From a virus, in the IMG/VR virus record IMGVR_UViG_3300042897_000742, positions 1 to 64,000 of that record: a DNA stretch of 64,000 nucleotides, one strand, 5' to 3'. Each line of letters starts with the position of its first letter. The first letter of the stretch is position 1. Under the pieces are notes generated by a model, which had not been told where the DNA came from, made no database searches, and saw only the letters and a list, made by a program, of their open reading frames with translations. Made by a program: the position numbers and the translations under genes. This document shows, piece by piece, positions 57,032 to 64,000 of the stretch.

Positions 57032-57583
57032 ATGAAAAACATTGTCTTAGATAATTTACAAACAAATTTTTGGTTTAACTATCCTAATTTTTATACCGAG
57101 GTTTCACAAAAAGATTATAAGATATTTGTGGAGGTTGGTGTTTGGAAAGGTCATTCAATTTCTTATCTTGCAAAAAAACTAAAAGAATCTAAAAAAGATT
57201 TTAAAGTTTATGCAGTTGATTTATTTGAAAATACATCAAAAGAAGATTGGGGTTATCTAAAAGAAGTTCCTTATATTTATGAAATCTATAATGAAGTTCT
57301 AAAGAGAGAAGGTGTTAGAGATGTCATAACAGATATTAAAGGATGTTCTTGGGATATGGCATCTAAATTTGAAGATCATAGCATAGACTTTGTTTTTATA
57401 GATGCAGGTCATGATTATGAATCTGTTAGTAAAGATATTAAAAATTGGTTACCAAAGATTAAACCGGGCGGTATGATATCTGGTCATGATTTTTATAATT
57501 CTTCAGGGGTAGCCCAAGCAGTTAAGGAATTAGTTCCAGATTTTAGAATTAGTTCAGAAAAAATTTGGTTTAAGCAAATCTAA
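57032..57583 (+). CDS. class I SAM-dependent methyltransferase (Methyltransf_24-like)
   Basis: This 183-residue protein has the SAM motif I variant IFVEVGVWKGHSISYLAKKL (~31-50), motif II VYAVDLFE (~61-68) and the post-motif DFVFIDAGHDYESVSKDIKN (~117-136), then PGGMISGHDF (~146-155). This family often acts in glycan or natural-product pathways, which fits the sugar genes nearby. Substrate unknown. It does not carry the shared head-targeting N-terminus. Confidence 0.8.
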   Translation: MKNIVLDNLQTNFWFNYPNFYTEVSQKDYKIFVEVGVWKGHSISYLAKKLKESKKDFKVYAVDLFENTSKEDWGYLKEVPYIYEIYNEVLKREGVRDVITDIKGCSWDMASKFEDHSIDFVFIDAGHDYESVSKDIKNWLPKIKPGGMISGHDFYNSSGVAQAVKELVPDFRISSEKIWFKQI

Positions 57584-57594
57584 AAAAGTATTAA

Positions 57595-57936
57595 ATGTGT
57601 TGTAAAAATTGTAAATGTAAAGATCTAACTGCATCTAAAATTATTGAGCAGATGGATGATACAAGAAAACCTTTTGTTGATACGAAGGTTGATAAGAACA
57701 CAAGAATACGAAATTTTCACCCACAATACGAAGACCACTTATTTAAGTGGCATTGGGATGATGAAGATCGTTGGATTGAAGCCATCAGTGAAAACGATTG
57801 GCAATTTCAATTTGATGATGAACTACCACAATCCTTAGAACCTAATAAGATAATTATGATTCCAAAGGGAATTTATCATAGACTAATTAAAGGTTCAAAT
57901 ATCCTGACTATCAAAATATCAGCTGTTCCTAATTAA
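57595..57936 (+). CDS. small cupin-like protein with Cys-rich N-terminus
   Basis: This 113-residue protein starts MCCKNCKCKDL (four Cys) and continues into a short beta-barrel pattern with HPQYEDHLFKWHWDDEDRW and IPKGIYHRLIKGSNILTIKI, the last resembling the cupin HRL motif. It may bind a metal. Function unknown. Confidence 0.55.
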   Translation: MCCKNCKCKDLTASKIIEQMDDTRKPFVDTKVDKNTRIRNFHPQYEDHLFKWHWDDEDRWIEAISENDWQFQFDDELPQSLEPNKIIMIPKGIYHRLIKGSNILTIKISAVPN

Positions 57937-57990
57937 AAGCCGGTCTTAAACCATTTTCAATCAATGAGTATAATTAATATACATTGAAAC

Positions 57991-60015
57991 ATGGGCGAAA
58001 TATATCCGGAAGATAATATAGAAAGAGAACCAATCAGACAGCAAAAGATGAAAAAACCATCTTTGCAGGTTCTAGAAGCATACGGGACAAATATCACTAA
58101 ACTTGCCTTAGAAGGTAGGTTAGATCCTGTTGTTGGTAGAGAAGAAGAAATACTTAGAGTTATTCAAATATTAGGAAGGCGTAGAAAGAATAATCCTGTA
58201 CTTGTTGGAGAACCTGGTGTTGGTAAAACTGCAATCGTTGAAGGTTTGGCAATGAGAATGATTGAAGGTAATGTACCTGCTTCATTACAAGGCAAAGTCA
58301 TATATACATTAGAATTAACCACAATAGTTGCAGGTACAAAATACCGTGGGCAATTTGAAGAAAGAATGAAAGCCATCGTTGATGAATTGGTGGCTAATCC
58401 ACATGTGATTATTTTTATTGATGAACTTCATACTCTTGTTGGTGCTGGTGGAACTTCAGGTTCTTTGGATGCATCTAACATTATTAAGCCTGCATTGGCT
58501 CGTGGAGAAATCCGATGTATCGGTGCAACTACATTTGATGAGTTCAGAGAAAATATTGAACAGGATGGCGCATTAGATCGCAGATTCCAAAAGGTAGTTA
58601 TTGAACCTGCCTCTACTGATGAAACAATTACAATCCTAACTAATATTAAACATAAGTATGAATCATTCCATAATGTTTCATACACAGATGAAATTGTATC
58701 TCTAATTGTTAAATTGGCAGATCAGTATATCATGGAGAGATTCCTCCCAGATAAGGCTGTGGATATTTTGGATGAGGTTGGTTCTTTTAAACATTTAAGT
58801 AATATGAAAGTTCCTAAAAAGATTAAAAGCTTAGAGGAAAAACTTCATAAAAAGGATGCAGATAAAAATGAAGCAGTAGGAAGACAGGATTATGAAGCTG
58901 CTGCTCGTGAACGAGATATCTGTATTCAACTTAAGGATCAAATTCAAAAAGAATATGCAATATGGAAAAAAGAAATTGCAGAAAACAGACTTGAGATAAC
59001 AACTGATGATGTTCTTAAAGTGGTATCAAAAGGAACTGGTATTCCTTTAGAAAAAATTAATGATAAAGAAAATAAAAATCTGATAGGTCTTAATTCCCAC
59101 CTTGCTTCCAGGGTTATTGGACAAAGAGAAGCTATTGATAAAATCTCTATCACAATCCAAAGAAATCGTGTAGGGATTAGAAAGAGAGATCGCACAGTAG
59201 GTAACTTTATTTTCTTAGGACCAACTGGAGTTGGTAAAACTCAATTGGCTAAAGAAATTGCTAACTATATGTATAGTTCAGAAGACAGTCTTATCAGAAT
59301 AGACATGTCAGAGTATATGGAGCCTCATTCTGTATCTAAATTAATTGGATCTCCTCCTGGATATGTTGGTCACGAATCTGGTGGGTTTCTAACGGAGCAG
59401 GTAAAGAGAAAGCCACACTCTGTTATATTATTTGATGAAGTTGAAAAAGCTCATCCAGAGGTGTTTAATGTGCTCTTACAAATGTTAGATGATGGCCGTT
59501 TAACCGATTCTCTTGGTAGAACTATAGATTTTAGAAATTGTTTGGTAATCTTAACATCAAATACAGGAAGCCGTAAACTTGAGGAATTTGGTGATGGGAT
59601 TGGATTCCGACCATCCACTACAATTGCTGAAAAGTCTCATGCCGAAAAGGAGGTTTTAAAGAAGGCTCTTAATCATAAATTTTCACCGGAATTCTTAAAC
59701 AGAATTGATGAAATCATTATCTTTAATAAGTTAAGTAAGGATGACGTATTTTATATTTTGAATAATGAATGTAATGAACTCAGGGATAACCTATTTGAAG
59801 TTGGTGAATATGATTTTAAGATAACCAAAGCTGCAAAGGAGATAATCATTAATGAAGGTTATGATCCTAAGTTTGGGGCTCGTCCATTAAAGAGAACATT
59901 AGAAAGACTAATTGAAAATCCTATCGCCGAAATGATTCTTAAAGGCGAATTAAAACCAGGCGATACAATTAAAGTTGGTGTAGCCAAAGAATTAATAAAG
60001 ATTGAAAAAGGTTAA
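57991..60015 (+). CDS. Clp-type AAA+ unfoldase (ClpA/ClpC-like, no N-domain)
   Basis: This 674-residue protein has two AAA+ modules: Walker A GEPGVGKT (~73-80) and GPTGVGKT (~410-417), each with its Walker B (IIFIDELHTL; VILFDEVEKAHPE). Between them is a UVR-like stretch NEAVGRQDYEAAARERDICI, a ClpC feature. The usual Clp N-domain is missing. At ~536 FGDGIGFRP matches the position and form of the IGF/IGL loop by which ClpA, ClpX and ClpC grip ClpP. So it could feed proteins into the host ClpP chamber. No clpP gene is in the window. Confidence 0.85.
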   Translation: MGEIYPEDNIEREPIRQQKMKKPSLQVLEAYGTNITKLALEGRLDPVVGREEEILRVIQILGRRRKNNPVLVGEPGVGKTAIVEGLAMRMIEGNVPASLQGKVIYTLELTTIVAGTKYRGQFEERMKAIVDELVANPHVIIFIDELHTLVGAGGTSGSLDASNIIKPALARGEIRCIGATTFDEFRENIEQDGALDRRFQKVVIEPASTDETITILTNIKHKYESFHNVSYTDEIVSLIVKLADQYIMERFLPDKAVDILDEVGSFKHLSNMKVPKKIKSLEEKLHKKDADKNEAVGRQDYEAAARERDICIQLKDQIQKEYAIWKKEIAENRLEITTDDVLKVVSKGTGIPLEKINDKENKNLIGLNSHLASRVIGQREAIDKISITIQRNRVGIRKRDRTVGNFIFLGPTGVGKTQLAKEIANYMYSSEDSLIRIDMSEYMEPHSVSKLIGSPPGYVGHESGGFLTEQVKRKPHSVILFDEVEKAHPEVFNVLLQMLDDGRLTDSLGRTIDFRNCLVILTSNTGSRKLEEFGDGIGFRPSTTIAEKSHAEKEVLKKALNHKFSPEFLNRIDEIIIFNKLSKDDVFYILNNECNELRDNLFEVGEYDFKITKAAKEIIINEGYDPKFGARPLKRTLERLIENPIAEMILKGELKPGDTIKVGVAKELIKIEKG

Positions 60016-60032
60016 ACCTTTTAAGTATCTTG

Positions 60033-60046
60033 CATATAAAAATAAA
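60033..60046 (+). promoter_or_regulatory. late-type promoter box
   Basis: CATATAAAAATAAA lies 36 bases before the ATG at 60069. Confidence 0.45.
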
Positions 60047-60068
60047 TGAATATTTTATCCATTAATAA

Positions 60069-61121
60069 ATGAATCCAACATATCTTACATACGACGATAT
60101 TCAACTCGTCCCCAAGTTTTCAAATATTAAATCAAGAAATCAAATATCTTTACGAACCAAATTGAGTAAAAGATATGATCTTCTTATTCCTATCGTGGCA
60201 TCACCTATGGATACCGTCTGTGAAGTTGAAATGGCAGTAAAAATGTTTCGTATGGGTGGTGTTGGATGTATTCATAGATTTAATTCTATAGATGAACAGG
60301 TTATGATGGTTAGAAAAACTGTTTATCAATGCTTTGGTGAAAACGGGGAAGGGCACCTAATGACAGACTGGACTAATGAAGATAACATTCCTATTATGGC
60401 TGCAATTGGTGTTAGTGAAAATGATAAGGAAAGAGCCTTAAAACTTACTGATGCTGGTGCCAATGTTCTCTTAATAGATGTTGCACATGGTGATCACCAA
60501 AATGTAATTGACATGGTTAAGTGGTGTAAAGATAACCTACATTATAGTGTTGATATCATTGCAGGAAACATTGCGACGGTCGATGCTGCTGAAAGATTAC
60601 AAGATGCAGGCGCAGATGGTTTAAGAGTTGGAATTGGTGGCGGATCGCTTTGTACAACAAGAATTAAGACAGGTTTTGGTATTCCTAATGTAACGTGTAT
60701 TGAAGATATTGCAGCAGTTTCATCAGTACCGATCATGGCTGATGGAGGTATTCGTGAGAGCGGTGATATTGCAAAAGCATTGGCCGTAGGTGCAGATAAT
60801 GTTATGCTAGGATCTCTTATTGCTGGTACTGATGAATCACCTGGTAATATTATTGAAAGCAGAAAAGGATTGTATAAAAGATATAGAGGATCTGCATCGT
60901 TAGAAACAAAATCGGCGCATGGTCAAGAGCAAAGAAATGTTGAAGGCGAATCAACGATTATCCCGTATAAGGGTGGAGTTAGATTTATTGTTAAGGGATT
61001 ACTTGAAGGTATTCGTTCTGCTTTTTCGTATGCAGGTGCTGACTCAATTAAAACATATCACCCGGATTATGTTATTGTAACTAACTCTGGTATTAATGAA
61101 GCAAAACCACATCTATTATGA
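60069..61121 (+). CDS. IMP dehydrogenase/GMP reductase family enzyme
   Basis: This 350-residue TIM-barrel protein has LTYDDIQLVPKFS (~6-18), IVASPMDTVCE (~42-52), VLLIDVAHGD (~141-150), GADGLRVGIGGGSLCTTR (~180-197; catalytic Cys within SLCTTR) and IMADGGIRESGDIAKALAVG (~221-240). It has no CBS insert. The usual GxGPGS loop reads GIGGGS. Whether it makes XMP or reduces GMP cannot be told by eye; either would shift the guanine pool during infection. Confidence 0.88.
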   Translation: MNPTYLTYDDIQLVPKFSNIKSRNQISLRTKLSKRYDLLIPIVASPMDTVCEVEMAVKMFRMGGVGCIHRFNSIDEQVMMVRKTVYQCFGENGEGHLMTDWTNEDNIPIMAAIGVSENDKERALKLTDAGANVLLIDVAHGDHQNVIDMVKWCKDNLHYSVDIIAGNIATVDAAERLQDAGADGLRVGIGGGSLCTTRIKTGFGIPNVTCIEDIAAVSSVPIMADGGIRESGDIAKALAVGADNVMLGSLIAGTDESPGNIIESRKGLYKRYRGSASLETKSAHGQEQRNVEGESTIIPYKGGVRFIVKGLLEGIRSAFSYAGADSIKTYHPDYVIVTNSGINEAKPHLL

Positions 61122-61399
61122 ATTTAATTCAACGCATTACTTCAACCAAAGAAAATACTCTAAGTGTTAATCTTGATGATCAATTTATTACTGTTCATCA
61201 TTTAGGCTTATATGAAGATAAAAGGTGGTATTCGTGGTCAACGTGGAGTCCAACCGAAGGTCCTATTCCAGATTATGATAGCCAACTTGTAACAGAAGAA
61301 GAAATCATACAAAGAATTGAACTACTTTCTGGCGATGACGAATTGGATTCTGTACAAAAACATGCAATTAATGTATTTTTTGGAAAATCGGTACTATGA
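61118..61399 (+). CDS. small hypothetical protein (93 aa)
   Basis: This 93-residue acidic protein (FITVHHLGLYEDKRWYSWST...) overlaps the end of the previous gene by 4 bases and the next gene by 4. No family is recognised. Confidence 0.55.
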   Translation: MNLIQRITSTKENTLSVNLDDQFITVHHLGLYEDKRWYSWSTWSPTEGPIPDYDSQLVTEEEIIQRIELLSGDDELDSVQKHAINVFFGKSVL

Positions 61400-61635
61400 G
61401 TCATTTTAGAAATAAATTAGATTCCTTTCATTATCATGAAGCTTTGGACAGAACTGCTATGATATGTGATATGATAGATACATTTTTAATACAACACCCA
61501 GCGAGTAAAGCAGAAAAACAATTTGCTGAAAAATTAGAAGATGCAAGTATCAAATTATTTGAAGCTTATCAAATAATAGGAAGTATTTGTCATAATAAAG
61601 AAAATGAATATGATAACAAACCCAAGACCAAATAA
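61396..61635 (+). CDS. small hypothetical protein (79 aa)
   Basis: This 79-residue helical protein (FHYHEALDRTAMICDMIDTF...) overlaps the previous stop. Function unknown. Confidence 0.55.
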   Translation: MSHFRNKLDSFHYHEALDRTAMICDMIDTFLIQHPASKAEKQFAEKLEDASIKLFEAYQIIGSICHNKENEYDNKPKTK

Positions 61636-61645
61636 AATTGTAAAA

Positions 61646-63478
61646 ATGACAGAAGAAGAATTTTTAGCTGCTGCAGGTTTAACTGAAAGAAACCCAACAA
61701 AACCTGGAATAGCACTAGGATTTTCGGTTGGGCATGATAAAGGAGCAGTACTTATTATAAACGGTAAAATCTCGGTTGGTATTTCTGAGGAAAGATTATC
61801 AAGACTTAAACATGATAAACCTTGGGATCATTCAATACCTTTAGCATCAATTAATTATTGCTTAGATTATGCAGGAATTAGTTATGATGATGTTGATATG
61901 TATTGTTATAATACGGCCGAGGTCGGAAAGCAACCTATTCTTGATATTGAAAATGAATTTCAGTTTTTACTAAGACAACCTTTAAGTAAATTAAAATTCT
62001 TAAATCACCACGAGGCACATGCATTTTCAACTTTCTTTAGTTCTGGTTTAAAAGAAGCCTCCGTTGTGGTTGCTGATGCAAATGGAAACGGAATTATTCC
62101 TGATACTCCTGCTTATGAAGGGTTTGCAAAGAACAATCCAGAGTATCTAAATAATGCCCCTAAGAATAGATTTTGGGCAGAAGGTACATCAATTTATCAT
62201 TTTACTTTAGATGGGTTTAAAGAATTAGAAAAAGACTTCGTTCTTCAACCGCACCCACCTCTTAATGATTTTAATAACAAAGAAAGATTTAATATTGGGC
62301 ATGTTTATGCATATGCCACAATGAAACTTGTTTATAAGTATAATGAAAAAGATCCTAATAATAATTGGCCTGCATCAAGTGCAGGTAAGCTTATGGGATT
62401 GGCTTCATTTGGGAATAAAGGCTGGGTAGATACACAACCTTATCTTTGTGATTATGATGATGTTAATCATACTTTTACAAATGAAGCTGGCAAAATCTAT
62501 AAGGCATATCCAGGCGTAAGTATAGATTCAAACTTTGCAGAAAAAGCAAACATAGCAGCGGTATTTCAACGTGAACAAGAAAGAATGTGTCTTACTGTAG
62601 CCAAAAGAGCTAAAAAGTTATCAGGATCTAAAAACATCTGTTTATCTGGTGGTTCATTCCTAAACTGTAATTCAAATGAACTTATCATTAAGAGCGGTGA
62701 ATTTGATAATTGTTATTTTGTACCGCCGGCAGACGACAGCGGTATTCCTTTAGGGTGTGCATGGTATGCATATCAACAAGTTATGAAAATAACAGATAAC
62801 TATTTTCTTTCACCTTACTTAGGAAAGACATATACCACTCTTGAAATAGAGAGAGACTTCCAAAAATTTGTTAAAGAAGATCCTACTAGGATTAATCATT
62901 TTACTGTTTTTGATCATACCGATGAAGATGTATTAATTACTCATCTTACAGACCTATTAAATTCAAATAAAGTTATAGGTATGCATAGAGAAGGATCCGA
63001 GATTGGTCCTCGTGCATTAGGTAATCGTTCTATTTTAGCATCTCCGATTAAACCTTGGATGCAGAACTATGTAAATATGCATATTAAAAGTAGAGAATGG
63101 TTTAGACCTTTTGCACCTTCTGTATTAGCAGAACGAGTTTTAGATATTTTTGATATTACTGAATTCTCTCCTTACATGCTTATTACATGTAATGTTAAAG
63201 AAAGGTGGAGATCTCGCATACCTGCGGTTGTTCATACCGATAATACTTCAAGAATACAAGCAGTAAGAAGTGATATTAATCCATTCTATCATAAGCTCAT
63301 AACTAAATTTGAACAGTGGACTGGTGTTCCTGTAATTCTAAATACATCGTTTAATGGAGCGCATGAACCTATGGTTGAAACACCATACGATGCATTAAAA
63401 ACTTTTTGGACTTGCAATCTTGACGCTGTATGTATTGGTAATAAACTAATAATTAGGAATTCATACTTTAATAGGTAA
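61646..63478 (+). CDS. carbamoyltransferase (NodU/CmcH/TobZ family)
   Basis: I prefer the ATG at 61646, 10 bases after the previous stop; in-frame ATGs at 61604 and 61610 would overlap that gene. The 610-residue protein has the Kae1-like N-domain with LGFSVGHDKGAVLIINGK, EERLSRLKHD and NHHEAHAFSTFFSSG. The YrdC-like C-domain has LSGGSFLNCNSNE, REGSEIGPRALGNRSI, REWFRPFAPSV and NTSFNGAHEPMVETPYDAL. The enzyme moves a carbamoyl group from carbamoyl phosphate to a hydroxyl. Targets could be a sugar or, given the dCMP-hydroxymethylase-like gene, 5-hydroxymethylcytosine. Confidence 0.88.
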   Translation: MTEEEFLAAAGLTERNPTKPGIALGFSVGHDKGAVLIINGKISVGISEERLSRLKHDKPWDHSIPLASINYCLDYAGISYDDVDMYCYNTAEVGKQPILDIENEFQFLLRQPLSKLKFLNHHEAHAFSTFFSSGLKEASVVVADANGNGIIPDTPAYEGFAKNNPEYLNNAPKNRFWAEGTSIYHFTLDGFKELEKDFVLQPHPPLNDFNNKERFNIGHVYAYATMKLVYKYNEKDPNNNWPASSAGKLMGLASFGNKGWVDTQPYLCDYDDVNHTFTNEAGKIYKAYPGVSIDSNFAEKANIAAVFQREQERMCLTVAKRAKKLSGSKNICLSGGSFLNCNSNELIIKSGEFDNCYFVPPADDSGIPLGCAWYAYQQVMKITDNYFLSPYLGKTYTTLEIERDFQKFVKEDPTRINHFTVFDHTDEDVLITHLTDLLNSNKVIGMHREGSEIGPRALGNRSILASPIKPWMQNYVNMHIKSREWFRPFAPSVLAERVLDIFDITEFSPYMLITCNVKERWRSRIPAVVHTDNTSRIQAVRSDINPFYHKLITKFEQWTGVPVILNTSFNGAHEPMVETPYDALKTFWTCNLDAVCIGNKLIIRNSYFNR

Positions 63479-63669
63479 TGAAGAGGTTTATTGAATTCAC
63501 TCTTATTTGGATAAGTCAAAATATGGCCATACCTTTTTGGATGGTCGGTCATATTCATTTAATGACTTCCGTTTATGAAGATATTCATGAAATCATAATG
63601 AGCGTAGGTATGAATATAGTTGTAGCAATAGGATTTTACTTAGATTGGAAAAAGAATAAAAATGAATAA
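63478..63669 (+). CDS. small membrane protein (63 aa)
   Basis: This 63-residue protein has two hydrophobic segments ([20 protein letters not shown] and [17 protein letters not shown]) and a basic tail. It overlaps the stop of the carbamoyltransferase and the start of thyA. Function unknown. Confidence 0.5.
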   Translation: MKRFIEFTLIWISQNMAIPFWMVGHIHLMTSVYEDIHEIIMSVGMNIVVAIGFYLDWKKNKNE

Positions 63670-64000
63670 TTTAGATAAGCAATATCAAGATCTTCTTAAA
63701 ACGATAATAGAACATGGAGTTGTAAAAGAAGACCGAACTAGTGTAGGCACCAAGTCAATTTTTGGTTATACTATTCGTCATAACATGGCGGATGGGTTTC
63801 CTCTTTTAACCACAAAGAAAATGTATTGGAAGGGAATTGTAACAGAGCTTATTTGGTTCCTTCGTGGTGATACTAATATTAAGTTCTTGGTGGATAATGA
63901 CTGTAATATTTGGAACGGCGATGCATATAAAGGATATGAAAAGGAATGTATTGTACATGGTGTAGATCCAATGTCGATGGAACATTTTATCCAAGGAATT
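63662..64000 (+). CDS. thyA: thymidylate synthase (partial, 5' part)
   Basis: An ATG at 63662 opens a frame that runs off the right edge after 113 codons. The product matches Thy[51 protein letters not shown] and [17 protein letters not shown]. It would make dTMP from dUMP. The substrate-selecting Asn and catalytic Cys lie outside the window. A second, dCMP-type member of the family is at 34053. Confidence 0.93.
   Translation, partial: MNNLDKQYQDLLKTIIEHGVVKEDRTSVGTKSIFGYTIRHNMADGFPLLTTKKMYWKGIVTELIWFLRGDTNIKFLVDNDCNIWNGDAYKGYEKECIVHGVDPMSMEHFIQGI

Overview
The window is part of the genome of a large, T4-like contractile-tailed phage (myovirus), very probably of a Bacteroidetes/Flavobacteria host. 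It is AT-rich and nearly every gene reads left to right; only one convincing gene lies on the minus strand. Genes are tightly packed with stop/start overlaps. Structural and replication genes have T4 counterparts: both terminase subunits, tail sheath, tail tube, tape measure, clamp loader, RNase H-type nuclease, two-gene type II topoisomerase, a small sigma factor and a dCMP-hydroxymethylase-like enzyme. The host guess rests on TTTC-N19-TATATTTG promoters (the Bacteroidetes -33/-7 type), boxA-like leaders of the form GTTCTTTRACATATT, weak Shine-Dalgarno sites, and PKD-like, PepSY-like and collagen/C1q-like domains common in that phylum. No integrase, transposase, CRISPR array or lysogeny module was seen.

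Layout: (1) 1-5.3 kb: end of an unknown gene, two probable virion proteins, a coiled-coil internal/scaffold-like protein, a lone minus-strand Maf/GT42-like gene and the clamp loader. (2) 5.3-8.4 kb: RNase H/FEN nuclease and small replication-region genes. (3) 8.4-23.1 kb: virion and packaging genes, with a GroES-like gene squeezed between the terminase genes, then sheath, tube, a baseplate-hub-like gene and tape measure. (4) 23.2-28.4 kb: a DEDDh exonuclease, small genes, a tmRNA, and 22 tRNAs covering all 20 amino acids, with at least eight unexplained structured spacers and a DUF458 (YkuK-like) gene. (5) 28.5-38.4 kb: topoisomerase, two nucleotide kinases, dCMP-hydroxymethylase-like enzyme, ATP-grasp protein, degenerate phosphoesterase, sigma factor and PD-(D/E)XK nuclease. 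(6) 38.4-45.7 kb: collagen/C1q fibre, PhoH, endolysin, Hsp20. (7) 45.8-49.9 kb: sugar-transfer cluster with a CMP-Kdo synthetase. (8) 51.0-57.0 kb: eight consecutive genes sharing a T4-like capsid-targeting N-terminus. (9) 57.0-64.0 kb: methyltransferase, cupin-like protein, Clp unfoldase, IMPDH/GMPR, carbamoyltransferase and the start of thymidylate synthase.

The observations most worth following are these. (a) A dozen otherwise unrelated proteins begin with the same short peptide of type MKxIxxFExFxxE, which resembles the capsid-targeting sequence of T4 internal proteins. They carry very different cargo (ATP-grasp, AAA+ ATPase, ferritin-like, PepSY-like), and similar cleavage-like motifs recur inside the longer ones, so this looks like a system for packing and cutting many proteins inside the head. 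(b) A tmRNA with a long 24-residue tag, a full-isotype tRNA array and a set of stem-closed RNAs are preceded by boxA-like elements, suggesting that the phage borrows the host rRNA antitermination machinery. (c) tmRNA, GroES-like, Hsp20 and a ClpC-like unfoldase with a ClpP-loop-like IGF form a protein quality-control set. (d) A dCMP-type hydroxymethylase, two nucleotide kinases, a carbamoyltransferase and sugar-transfer genes fit DNA hypermodification or surface glycan change. All functional calls rest on reading motifs by eye; no database search was run.
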